The notes under the pieces: model-generated | Told to the model about the DNA's origin: nothing | Database searches by the model: none | What the model saw: only the letters and a program-made list of their open reading frames with translations | Made by a program: the position numbers and the translations under genes | Assembly: GCA_902544085.1 (NCBI GenBank) | Contig: CACCAP010000002.1 | Location: 183,850-247,849 of the forward strand | Direction: 5' to 3' | Length of the DNA stretch: 64,000 nucleotides | DNA from: an uncultured Bacteroidota bacterium | Lineage (GTDB): Bacteria; Bacteroidota; Bacteroidia; Flavobacteriales; Flavobacteriaceae | Part shown: one piece after another, positions 25,330 through 33,673 of the stretch | How the letters are laid out: each line of letters opens with the position of its first letter | Numbering within the stretch: position 1 is the first letter of the stretch

Positions 25330-25992
25330 TTGGGAGGGAATAAGCTAAAAAGATTTAAAGAAAATTTATCGTTTGATAATTTACTGCAACCTAATCGAGA
25401 GGATTTAGTTAATGACAAATTTAAATTAAAGGGTAAATGGTCAAATTTTTTTAAAAATGATAATCCAATTATTCTAGAACTCGGATGTGGAAAAGGTGAA
25501 TATACATTTTCATTGGCCTCTAAGTATCCAAATCAAAATTTTATTGGTATTGACATTAAAGGCGCCAGAATTTGGAAAGGTGCGAAAGATTCAATCTCAG
25601 AAAATTTAAAAAATGCTTGTTTTCTGAGGTGTCAGATTGAATTGATAGATAAAGTTTTTGATGTGGGTGAAATTAGTGAAATTTGGTTGACATTTCCCGA
25701 TCCACAGATAAAGTTCCAACGGAGAAAGCACAGGTTACTTAACACTAATTTTGTAAAACTTTATAAAAAGATATTGAAAAAAAATTCACTTATTCATTTA
25801 AAGACAGATAGTGAATTTTTACACGGATACACTCTTGGGATAGCTGAGGGTATGGGTTTAGAAATTGTCAAATCCAATCATGATATATATTCAAATAGAA
25901 ATGCACCTTCAGATGCAATAAATATTCAAACATTTTACGAAGAAAAATTCTCTGATAAAAAAATAACATATATGTGTTTTAAAATAAAGTGA
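25330..25992 (+). CDS. trmB: tRNA (guanine-46-N7)-methyltransferase
   Basis: This SAM-dependent enzyme methylates G46 in the tRNA variable loop. It has 220 residues. The TTG start at 25330 gives MGGNKLKRFKENLSF, matching the family N-terminus, so the non-ATG start is accepted. Seen: the SAM loop LELGCGKGEYTFSLA (about 50-64), NFIGIDIKGARIWKGA and the family-specific WLTFPDPQIKFQRRKHRLL. It overlaps the downstream gene at TGATG. Confidence 0.93.
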   Translation: MGGNKLKRFKENLSFDNLLQPNREDLVNDKFKLKGKWSNFFKNDNPIILELGCGKGEYTFSLASKYPNQNFIGIDIKGARIWKGAKDSISENLKNACFLRCQIELIDKVFDVGEISEIWLTFPDPQIKFQRRKHRLLNTNFVKLYKKILKKNSLIHLKTDSEFLHGYTLGIAEGMGLEIVKSNHDIYSNRNAPSDAINIQTFYEEKFSDKKITYMCFKIK

Positions 25993-26318
25993 TGGAAAAA
26001 ATGGACTTTTTTTTAAAGGTTTATGATGTCGTAAAAAAAGTACCATATGGCAGGGTTACAACATATGGAGCTATAGCCAATTATCTAGGTTCAAGGAAAA
26101 GTGCAAGAACTGTTGGATGGGCTATGAATTCTTCCCACCAAAATTCTGACATCCCTGCCCATAGGGTACTAAACAGAAATGGTGTTTTAACGGGAAAGCA
26201 CCACTTTAGCGGCACGAATTTAATGAAGCAATTGTTGGAGAATGAAGGCCTTAGAGTTGTGGATGATAAGTTGGTGAATTTCAATAAATATTTTTGGGAC
26301 CCTAGTACTGAACTATAA
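25992..26318 (+). CDS. Alkyltransferase-like (ATL/MGMT-fold) protein without the acceptor cysteine
   Basis: The protein has 108 residues from the ATG at 25992. It has the DNA-binding part of O6-methylguanine-DNA methyltransferase: VPYGRVTTYGAIANYLG, ARTVGWAMN, then IPAHRVLNRNG. In active repair enzymes this last motif is P-C-H-R. Here Cys is Ala56, so it cannot take an alkyl group. ATL proteins bind O6-alkylguanine and flag it for nucleotide excision repair. The gene is translationally coupled to trmB. Bacteroidetes commonly encode this ATL form. Confidence 0.88.
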   Translation: MEKMDFFLKVYDVVKKVPYGRVTTYGAIANYLGSRKSARTVGWAMNSSHQNSDIPAHRVLNRNGVLTGKHHFSGTNLMKQLLENEGLRVVDDKLVNFNKYFWDPSTEL

Positions 26319-26355
26319 TTTGATTGTTAGCATTATATTTGCAAATGCAAAAGCA

Positions 26356-27438
26356 ATGAAGTTCGATAAACCCAAAATAAAGAAAATCCTCTCTAGAATT
26401 ATTGACTCTCATGATATTGTAAATATCAATCACTTTGATAAAGAAATAATTATTGACATTAATTCTACAAACCCAACTTTGAAACACAAAAAAGAGTTGG
26501 AGAAAAAAATATTGGAAAATTTAAACGAAAATTATTCCAAAGATTTTACATATAAACTAAATATTAATGTTGTTAAACCAACAATTTCACAAAATGTTAA
26601 TCGCTTGGAAAATATTAAAAATATAATAGCTGTTTCATCAGCAAAGGGAGGGGTTGGTAAGTCTACACTTACAGCAAATATTGCTTGTTCCCTCAAAAAA
26701 ATGGGATTCAGTGTTGGAGTTTTAGATGCAGATATCTACGGCCCATCAATGCATATAATGTTCGATTTGGTAGGTTCTAAACCTCTTGCTGTTAATGTGG
26801 ATGGTAAATCAAAAATGTCTCCAATAGAAAGTTATGGAATCAAAGTTTTATCTATTGGATTTTTTACTAACATGGATCAAGCGGTAGTTTGGAGAGGTCC
26901 AATGGCATCAAAAGCACTTAATCAACTAATTTTTGATGCTGATTGGGGCAATCTTGACTTTTTACTTGTTGATCTTCCACCCGGAACAGGAGATATTCAC
27001 TTAAGCATAATGCAAAAAATTTCAATTAATGGTGCTTTAATAATTAGTACTCCTCAAATTGTAGCTTTGGCAGATGCTAGAAAAGGAGTATCTATGTATC
27101 AGCAAGATAATATCAAAATCCCTGTCCTAGGTATCGTGGAAAATATGGCTTATTATAAAACAGAAAATGATAATACAAAGCACTATATATTTGGAAAGGA
27201 TGGTGCAAAAAATTTAGCAGAGGATTTTAAAATCCCTTTTCTTGGTGAGATTCCTATTATACAACAAATTAGAGAGTCTGCAGATGTTGGAAGACCCCTA
27301 TCGGTAGACGATGACTCAGATGTTGCCCTGATTTACAATGAAATAACAAAAAAAATGATTAAATTTTTAGTTGAAAGAAATAAAAATTTACCACCTACTG
27401 AAATATTAAAAATTAAAACAATGGCGGGATGCCAATAA
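26356..27438 (+). CDS. apbC: Mrp/NBP35-family iron-sulfur carrier ATPase
   Basis: The protein has 360 residues from the ATG at 26356. A TTG 36 bases earlier would add a non-conserved segment. The N-terminal DUF59-like part is followed by the deviant Walker A SAKGGVGKSTLTANIA (about 95-110), DADIYGPSMH, LLVDLPPGTGDIHLS and VENMAYY. The CxxC found in E. coli Mrp is absent, as in other Bacteroidetes. The C-terminus carries MAGCQ. It loads Fe-S clusters onto apoproteins. The NifU-like scaffold gene lies 4 bases downstream. Confidence 0.91.
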   Translation: MKFDKPKIKKILSRIIDSHDIVNINHFDKEIIIDINSTNPTLKHKKELEKKILENLNENYSKDFTYKLNINVVKPTISQNVNRLENIKNIIAVSSAKGGVGKSTLTANIACSLKKMGFSVGVLDADIYGPSMHIMFDLVGSKPLAVNVDGKSKMSPIESYGIKVLSIGFFTNMDQAVVWRGPMASKALNQLIFDADWGNLDFLLVDLPPGTGDIHLSIMQKISINGALIISTPQIVALADARKGVSMYQQDNIKIPVLGIVENMAYYKTENDNTKHYIFGKDGAKNLAEDFKIPFLGEIPIIQQIRESADVGRPLSVDDDSDVALIYNEITKKMIKFLVERNKNLPPTEILKIKTMAGCQ

Positions 27439-27442
27439 TTAT

Positions 27443-27664
27443 ATGAAGAAGCAAATAGAAAAAGCACTTGATGAAATAAGACCCTTTTTGCAGTCAGATG
27501 GAGGTAATATTAAACTTATCTCATTTACAGAAACAGAAGTAAAAGTTAAACTTCTTGGAAATTGTGTTAACTGTACTGTTAATCAAATGACCTTAAAAAA
27601 TGGAGTTGAAATGACAATAAAAAAATATGTTCCGCAGATTGAAAAAGTAACCAGTGTTGAATGA
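27443..27664 (+). CDS. NifU-like C-terminal-domain Fe-S scaffold
   Basis: This 73-residue protein consists of a single NifU domain with the cluster-binding motif LGNCVNCTVNQMTLKNGVE (C-x-x-C) and the N-terminal ALDEIRPFLQSDGGNIKL typical of the family. It accepts or hands on [4Fe-4S] clusters. It lies between apbC and the ferredoxin-NADP reductase gene, with which it overlaps by an ATGA, so these three probably form one assembly and electron-supply unit. Confidence 0.92.
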   Translation: MKKQIEKALDEIRPFLQSDGGNIKLISFTETEVKVKLLGNCVNCTVNQMTLKNGVEMTIKKYVPQIEKVTSVE

Positions 27665-28707
27665 TAAAAACTGACTTAATTATTATTGGTGCGGGACCTA
27701 CTGGACTTTTTACTGTTTTTGAAGCTGGCTTATTGGGTATGAAATGTCACCTAGTTGATTCTTTAACTAAACCAGGTGGACAGTGTGTCGAAATTTACCC
27801 TAATAAACCGATTTATGACATTCCAGCTCACCCAGAAATTTTGGCTGGCAAATTAGTTGATAACCTTTTGGACCAGATTAAACCATTTTCACCAAATTTT
27901 TCACTGGGTGAGATTGCTGAGGAATTAGACAAGAAAGATGGCCATTTTGTTTTAAAAACAAATAAAGGGACAGAAATTCATGGGAAAGTTATTGTAATTG
28001 CAGGTGGATTAGGAAATTTTGAACCAAGGAAACCATCTATTGAAGGTTTGGATAAATTTGAGAATAGAGGAGTCCAATATTCCATTATTGAAAAGGAAAA
28101 ATTTAAAAATAAAAATGTAATAATTGCAGGTGGTGGAGATTCTGCACTTGATTGGACTATTGAACTATCAAAAATTTGTAATATTTCTCTTATTCATAGA
28201 AGGAATGGATTCAGGGGAGCTAACAGTTCTGTTAAATCTGTACAAGAACTAAAAGACAAAGGAATTGTTGATGTAATTACACCTGCTCAAGTTGTAGAAT
28301 TATTTGGAGAAAAAAAATTAGAGAGTATTAATGTTAAAAGTGGAGAAAAAATAATTAATATGCAGGCAGATTTTTTTATCCCACTTTTTGGTCTCGTTCC
28401 CAAAATGAATATTTTTAAAAATTGGGGTCTTGAAATTGAAAAAAATGCCATAGTGGTAAACAATTCATTAGATTATCAGACAAATATTAAAGGTGTTTAT
28501 GCTGTTGGAGATATCAATACATATCCTGGAAAATTAAAACTAATATTATCTGGTTTTCATGAAGCTGCTGTTATGTGTCATAGTGCATATCAATTGATTA
28601 ATCCTGGAAAGAAAAATATTTTAAAGTATACAACTGTCTCAGGTATAAATGGTTTTGACGGGTCAATAAAAAAGCCTGCAAAAACTGATGTTGGAACTAT
28701 TAATTGA
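27661..28707 (+). CDS. Ferredoxin--NADP(+) reductase (thioredoxin-reductase-type)
   Basis: This is a flavoprotein of 348 residues. FAD-binding GAGPTGLFTVFEAGLLG lies at the N-terminus, followed by PGGQCVEIYPNKPIYDIP. The NADPH-binding GGGDSALDWTIEL is at about 157-169 and the C-terminal GVYAVGDINTYPGKLKL. The C-x-x-C of true thioredoxin reductase is missing, as in the FNR family of Bacteroidetes and Firmicutes. It moves electrons between NADPH and ferredoxin. Its position after the Fe-S carriers suggests it supplies reductant for that pathway. Confidence 0.9.
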   Translation: MIKTDLIIIGAGPTGLFTVFEAGLLGMKCHLVDSLTKPGGQCVEIYPNKPIYDIPAHPEILAGKLVDNLLDQIKPFSPNFSLGEIAEELDKKDGHFVLKTNKGTEIHGKVIVIAGGLGNFEPRKPSIEGLDKFENRGVQYSIIEKEKFKNKNVIIAGGGDSALDWTIELSKICNISLIHRRNGFRGANSSVKSVQELKDKGIVDVITPAQVVELFGEKKLESINVKSGEKIINMQADFFIPLFGLVPKMNIFKNWGLEIEKNAIVVNNSLDYQTNIKGVYAVGDINTYPGKLKLILSGFHEAAVMCHSAYQLINPGKKNILKYTTVSGINGFDGSIKKPAKTDVGTIN

Positions 28708-28729
28708 TTTAACCTAAAAATTAAAACTG

Positions 28730-29764
28730 ATGAATAATAAATCAGGTTTTACAAGTTGGATTTCACCATCAAATATTGCACTGGTCAAATATTGGGGTAA
28801 AAAAGAAAATCAAATTCCAATTAATCCATCGATAAGTTTTACACTAAAAAACTGCAACTCTAAAACCAAGGTTTCTTATTCACAATCAAACAAAGGATTT
28901 AATTATGAATTCTTTTTTCATGGTAAAAAAAAGAAGTCGTTCAATAAGAAAATAGATACTTTTTTTAAAAGAATCATTCAGTATTGTCCGTCTCTCAATC
29001 ATTTAAGTTTAAAAATAGAGTCAGAAAACACGTTTCCTCACAGTAGCGGAATTGCATCCTCAGCTTCTGCATTTAGCTCTCTGTCATTATGTATTTATGA
29101 AATAGAAAAAATTATTAATGAAAATGAAAAAGATTTTTTTAATCAATCCTCAATCATTTCAAGACTAGGATCTGGCAGTGCCTCTAGAAGCATATATGGA
29201 CCTGTTGCAGTATGGGGAAAAACAAAACATTTTGAAAATAGCAGTGACGATTATGCAATTCCAGTTAACAACTATCACAAAATATTTAATAATTACATGG
29301 ATACAATCTTGATTGTGGACCATGAAAAAAAAGATGTATCAAGTTCACATGGTCATGAGCTTATGAACACTCATATTTTTAAAGTTGATAGAGTTAATAA
29401 AGCGCATGAAAACATAGGTGATTTGAAGAAATCATTAATTTCTGGAGATTTAGAATCTTTCATTCATATTGTTGAGCAGGAAGCATTGATGCTCCATGCC
29501 CTTATGATGACATCCAAAACACCTTATATTCTATTCAAACCAAACACTATCCAAATTGTAAATGAAGTATGGAGTTTCAGAAAAGAAACAAATCTTAATT
29601 TATGTTTCACCCTAGATGCTGGCGCAAATGTTCACTTGTTATATCCAAAAAATGAAGAAATTGAAATAAAGACATTTATTGAACAAAATCTATCCAAATT
29701 TTGCAACAATAAAAAATATATTCACGACTTAATTGGTGATGGACCAAAACCTAGAAATGAATAA
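28730..29764 (+). CDS. mvaD: Diphosphomevalonate decarboxylase
   Basis: This enzyme converts 5-diphosphomevalonate to isopentenyl diphosphate. It has 344 residues. Its GHMP fold shows SPSNIALVKYWGKKENQIP at the N-terminus, SSGIASSASAFSSL (about 103-116) and RLGSGSASRSIYGPVAVWG, which are diagnostic of this family. Its last 8 bases overlap the mevalonate kinase gene. It completes, with mvaA and the GHMP kinase at 8830, the later mevalonate steps. Confidence 0.94.
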   Translation: MNNKSGFTSWISPSNIALVKYWGKKENQIPINPSISFTLKNCNSKTKVSYSQSNKGFNYEFFFHGKKKKSFNKKIDTFFKRIIQYCPSLNHLSLKIESENTFPHSSGIASSASAFSSLSLCIYEIEKIINENEKDFFNQSSIISRLGSGSASRSIYGPVAVWGKTKHFENSSDDYAIPVNNYHKIFNNYMDTILIVDHEKKDVSSSHGHELMNTHIFKVDRVNKAHENIGDLKKSLISGDLESFIHIVEQEALMLHALMMTSKTPYILFKPNTIQIVNEVWSFRKETNLNLCFTLDAGANVHLLYPKNEEIEIKTFIEQNLSKFCNNKKYIHDLIGDGPKPRNE

Positions 29765-30668
29765 CAAAAGGTTTTTTTCAAAAATATTACTATTTGGTGA
29801 ATATGGTATTATAAAAAACTCAAAAGCACTAGTAATCCCCTACAAAAAATATTACGGCTCACTCAAATTTTCAAGTAAACTTGATAATTCTCAAAAAGAT
29901 TCAAATATCAATTTAAAGCAATTATCTAAATACATAAAAAACAATGAATTTGTAAGTAATAAGATAAATACTTTGAAACTTGACTCTGATATAAAAAACG
30001 GTTTATATTTTGAAAGCACAATTCCAGAAAGTTATGGCTTAGGAAGTAGTGGCGCAGTCGTAGCTGCTATTTATGAATCCTATAAACAGGAAGTTGGTGT
30101 CAATTTAGAGATAAATGATTTAAAATTGATTTTATCTAATATTGAATCATTTTTTCATGGAAAATCCTCTGGAATTGATCCGCTCAGTTGCTATGTTCAA
30201 AAACCATTATTAGTTGAGTCAAAAAATAGTATTAATACCATTGATATTCCCCCTCACAATATTAACTCCAAAAGAACACTTTTTCTTTTAGACACAGAAT
30301 GTAAAGGAAACACTCAAGGTTTGGTGGAGATTTTTTTAAATAAATTTAAACGAAAAGATTTTGAATTTTTTTTTGAAAATGAGTTTGCGGTTGCCACAAA
30401 TAATTCAATTACAAATTTTTTGGAACTTAAATATGAAGATTTTGAAAACAACTTTATTGAACTTTCGAAAAAAACATTTGATAATTTTCAAGAGATGATA
30501 CCCAGCAACTTTAAAAAATTATGGACCGATGGTATCGAAAATGAAGATTACTATTTGAAACTTTGTGGTTCAGGTGGAGGAGGATTTTTGATTGGATTTA
30601 CCAGAGATATTGACACAATTGATCAATACTTTCCGAAAAAAAATTTTGAGGTATTAATTAGGTTTTAA
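29757..30668 (+). CDS. mvk: Mevalonate kinase
   Basis: The protein has 303 residues from the ATG at 29757, where the N-terminus is FFSKILLFGEYGIIKNSKAL. Earlier in-frame starts lie inside mvaD. The ATP loop is PESYGLGSSGAVVAAIYESY, and FFHGKSSGIDPL is the mevalonate kinase signature. The C-terminal glycine loop is LKLCGSGGGGFLIGF. It phosphorylates mevalonate. The gene ends 2 bases before the convergent ThuA gene stop. Confidence 0.92.
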   Translation: MNNKRFFSKILLFGEYGIIKNSKALVIPYKKYYGSLKFSSKLDNSQKDSNINLKQLSKYIKNNEFVSNKINTLKLDSDIKNGLYFESTIPESYGLGSSGAVVAAIYESYKQEVGVNLEINDLKLILSNIESFFHGKSSGIDPLSCYVQKPLLVESKNSINTIDIPPHNINSKRTLFLLDTECKGNTQGLVEIFLNKFKRKDFEFFFENEFAVATNNSITNFLELKYEDFENNFIELSKKTFDNFQEMIPSNFKKLWTDGIENEDYYLKLCGSGGGGFLIGFTRDIDTIDQYFPKKNFEVLIRF

Positions 30669-30670
30669 AT

Positions 30671-31417
30671 TTATTTCATCGCCCACTTAAATCCCCTAGT
30701 TAAAAGAGTCCATGCATCATGGTGAATTTTAAATTCTTCGGGATTATGACCAATAGAGATGTAAAAAACTTTTCCTTTACCATACCTTTTTTTCCAAGCC
30801 ACAGGCATTACTACATTTTCAATCCATGTAGGATTCAATATTAAATCTGAATTATTGGGCGAAAAGGGTTCCCCATCAAACTTTGTTGTAGCTATAATTT
30901 CAATATTCGGATCATAATGCATGTAATATTGTTCAGTCTCAATTTCAAAATCTTCAAGTCCTATTGTCAATTCATCTTCTAAAAAATTGACTTTAAATTT
31001 TTTTATTTTTCCAGGGTGTTCCACCCATTGACCACCTATCATAAATTGGTAATTGGTTTTATTTCTAAACGAGTCTGCCAAACCTCCATGTGCTCCGGCA
31101 ATACCTATACCACCACTAATAGCTTTTAATAAACCAAACTCTTGATCATTAGTGAGTTGACTCATAGTAACGGATTGAATAATCAAATTAAATTTGGACA
31201 AAAATTCAAAATTTGCATAATCATTAAGGTCATTAGAGACTGCATATTCGATAGCCTCGCTTTCAAGCCAATTTTTAACTTGCTCAACAAATAATTCGGG
31301 TTGGTGACCTTCCCATCCTCCCCACATTATTAATACCTTTTTTTCATTTAAATTTTGAGAAAAAATTGATAATGAAAAGGCTGAAAAAAGAATAAAAAAT
31401 TTTATATTTTTTTTCAT
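30671..31417 (-). CDS. Secreted ThuA-domain protein
   Basis: The protein has 248 residues. The signal peptide runs to about 20 (FSLSIFSQ). The ThuA fold shows KVLIMWGGWEGHQPELF, GGIGIAGAHGGLADSFR and PVAWKKRYGKGKVFYISIGHNPEE. ThuA proteins occur with 3-keto-sugar catabolic genes. The family's exact chemistry was long uncharacterised and probably involves keto-sugar handling. It is divergent from the Gfo/Idh/MocA gene, 38 bases away, which begins the adjacent operon. That makes it a likely member of the same system on the opposite strand. Confidence 0.88.
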   Translation of the reverse strand: MKKNIKFFILFSAFSLSIFSQNLNEKKVLIMWGGWEGHQPELFVEQVKNWLESEAIEYAVSNDLNDYANFEFLSKFNLIIQSVTMSQLTNDQEFGLLKAISGGIGIAGAHGGLADSFRNKTNYQFMIGGQWVEHPGKIKKFKVNFLEDELTIGLEDFEIETEQYYMHYDPNIEIIATTKFDGEPFSPNNSDLILNPTWIENVVMPVAWKKRYGKGKVFYISIGHNPEEFKIHHDAWTLLTRGFKWAMK

Positions 31418-31455
31418 AAATTTAGGTGAGCTTTTCCCAAATTATTAAAAAATTT

Positions 31456-32934
31456 ATGAAAAACAAAACCAGAAGAAATTTCCTAAAAAAATCAGGCTTG
31501 TTAACCACAGGGTTTTTTATAGTTCCCAGAAATGTATTAGGTGGAAATGGTTTCATTTCACCAAGTGATCAATTAAATATTGGTGCGATTGGTATTGGAG
31601 GAAAGGGGCAAGATATTATGGGCTCTTGGGCTAAAAATGAAAGAGTAATTGCACTTTGCGATGTTGATCCTGATAATTCTGTAAATGGTGTTACAAAATC
31701 TAGAAAATATTACCCTAAGGCCAGCTTTTACGAGGATTTCAGAGAGATGCTTGACAGAGAAAAAGATTTGGATGCAGTAACGATTTCAACACCAGATCAT
31801 ACGCATGCAATCATTGCATCCAATGCAATGAAAAAAGGTTTACACGTCTATGTTCAAAAACCACTAACACACAATATTCAAGAAGCAAGAATTCTTACAA
31901 TACTTGCGAAAGAAAATAAGGTTGTTACTCAAATGGGTAATCAAGGTGGTTCGTGTTCAGGCGTTTCGAAGATCCAAGAGTGGATCGATAAAAAACTAAT
32001 TGGAAAAGTTTCAAAAATAAATGTGTGGACCGACAGACCTGTTTGGCCACAGGGTTTTCAAATGAAGAGATCATCTTTAAAAAAACCCAATAATCTCAAT
32101 TGGGATCTGTGGCTTGGTCCTGCAAATTATACGGACTACACGACTGAACTTCACCCCTTTAACTGGCGAGGATGGTGGGATTATGGAACCGGAGCTTTGG
32201 GTGATATGGGTTGTCATTTATTGGATGTTCCTTTCAAATCACTTGATTTAGGATATCCAACGGATGTTGAGTGTAGTGTTGCAACAGTTTTTGAAAAGGC
32301 ATGGAATCATAATTATGTTCCTGAAGGCTGTCCTTCTTCATCAATTGTTACGCTCAATTTTAACGAAACTTCAAAGAATAAATCTAATGTTGAATTAGTA
32401 TGGATGGATGGTGGGCTTCGACCATCACATCCTAAATTGATTCCAGCTGATGATTTCTTGGGTGAAAAATATAGTAGAAATGGAGTTCTGATGATTGGTG
32501 AAAAAGGAGTTATTTCATGTGGAACATATGGGATGAACCCCAAGCTATATCGCAATGGTGAAAAAACAATTCTTTACAATACTGATAAGAATGGTGAGAG
32601 ACAACCCGAACTGGACTTTATTCATCACAAAGCTTGGGTTGATGCATGTAAAAGTGGTTATAATTCAAATGAGCATAAAATACTCACTGCATCCTTTGAT
32701 TACGCTGGACCTTTCACAGAGGCTGTATTAATGGGAAATCTTGCAATTAGATCTTATATGCTAATTGGAACTAAATCACCTAAATATTCACCCAATACAG
32801 TACATGTCAGTGAGCATGATAATTATATTGGAAGAAAAAAATTACTTTGGGATGGTAAATCGATGAAAATAACAAATTTTGATTTAGCCAATCAATTTGT
32901 TAGTAGAGTTTCAAGACCTGGTTGGAAAATCTAA
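31456..32934 (+). CDS. Tat-exported Gfo/Idh/MocA oxidoreductase
   Basis: The protein has 492 residues from the ATG at 31456, where MKNKTRRNFLKKSGLLT is a twin-arginine signal. A GTG ten codons earlier would bury it. The nucleotide motif is IGAIGIGGKGQDIMG, followed by CDVDPDNSVNG, ISTPDHTHAI and VYVQKPLTHN. The C-terminal GFO_IDH_MocA_C2-type domain has WDLWLGPANY and NWRGWWDYGTGALGDMG. This subfamily is frequent in Bacteroidetes beside DUF1080 and GMC genes. Given those neighbours, it probably oxidises or reduces a sugar at C3. The DUF1080 gene starts 4 bases downstream. Confidence 0.9.
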   Translation: MKNKTRRNFLKKSGLLTTGFFIVPRNVLGGNGFISPSDQLNIGAIGIGGKGQDIMGSWAKNERVIALCDVDPDNSVNGVTKSRKYYPKASFYEDFREMLDREKDLDAVTISTPDHTHAIIASNAMKKGLHVYVQKPLTHNIQEARILTILAKENKVVTQMGNQGGSCSGVSKIQEWIDKKLIGKVSKINVWTDRPVWPQGFQMKRSSLKKPNNLNWDLWLGPANYTDYTTELHPFNWRGWWDYGTGALGDMGCHLLDVPFKSLDLGYPTDVECSVATVFEKAWNHNYVPEGCPSSSIVTLNFNETSKNKSNVELVWMDGGLRPSHPKLIPADDFLGEKYSRNGVLMIGEKGVISCGTYGMNPKLYRNGEKTILYNTDKNGERQPELDFIHHKAWVDACKSGYNSNEHKILTASFDYAGPFTEAVLMGNLAIRSYMLIGTKSPKYSPNTVHVSEHDNYIGRKKLLWDGKSMKITNFDLANQFVSRVSRPGWKI

Positions 32935-32938
32935 TAAT

Positions 32939-33673
32939 ATGAAAAAATTTTTTTTCTTGTTAGCTGTGTCGTGGATTTATTGTTCAAATCTTCTGGCTCA
33001 AATTGAATCAAAAAAAGATTGGGATATATTAATCCAAGCTGAAGGTTTAGATGGCTGGCATTACTACCAGGACAAAAAAAACAAAAAAAATGGTTGGTCT
33101 AATAGTAATGGTATTTTGACTTTTGACTCTTCCTTCAAAAAAGGTCGAACCGATCATAGTTTAGTCACAGACAAACAGTTTTCTAGTTTTAAAATATATT
33201 TTGAGTGGAAGGTTAGTCCAGGTAACAATAGTGGTTTTATGTGGGGTGTTAGGGAAGATAATAAATACAAACATCCTTATTCAACAGGTCCAGAAATTCA
33301 AATTTTAGACAGAGATTTTACTTATGAAGATGGTTCATTACCTAACCCAAAGCACACGGCTGGTGCTCTATACGATTTAGTTGCACCCGAAAAAAATGTA
33401 ACCAAAAAGGCAGGTGAATGGAACTCTTTTTTAATCACGATTGATCATATCAAAAATCATGGCGAGGTAATCCATAACGGAACCAAAGTTTCAACTTTTC
33501 AGCTCAGTGGTGAAAACTGGGAAAAAATGGTGAAAAATTCTAAATTTTCAAATTATAGAGATAAAAGTTTTAAGCATGGGGATTTTGGAAAATTTAAAAA
33601 AGGTCATTTGGTAATACAAGACCATCCTGGTATCATTTCTTACAGAAATATGAAAATTTTAGAGATCAATTAA
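32939..33673 (+). CDS. Secreted DUF1080 protein (3-keto-disaccharide hydrolase family)
   Basis: The protein has 244 residues from the ATG at 32939. The signal peptide ends at NLLAQ (about 21). The jelly-roll DUF1080 domain shows LDGWHYYQDKKNKK, SFKIYFEWKVSPGNNSGFMWG, GPEIQILDRDF and a C-terminal GHLVIQDHPGIISYRNM. Members hydrolyse or eliminate glycosides oxidised at C3, after the keto group loosens the glycosidic bond. It is followed immediately by the GMC oxidoreductase (TAATG overlap), the likely source of its keto-substrate. Confidence 0.9.
   Translation: MKKFFFLLAVSWIYCSNLLAQIESKKDWDILIQAEGLDGWHYYQDKKNKKNGWSNSNGILTFDSSFKKGRTDHSLVTDKQFSSFKIYFEWKVSPGNNSGFMWGVREDNKYKHPYSTGPEIQILDRDFTYEDGSLPNPKHTAGALYDLVAPEKNVTKKAGEWNSFLITIDHIKNHGEVIHNGTKVSTFQLSGENWEKMVKNSKFSNYRDKSFKHGDFGKFKKGHLVIQDHPGIISYRNMKILEIN

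Noticed and set aside
29733..29756. Upstream in-frame starts for mevalonate kinase
   Set aside because: They fall inside mvaD and give extra residues without family similarity. ATG 29757 gives the expected N-terminus.
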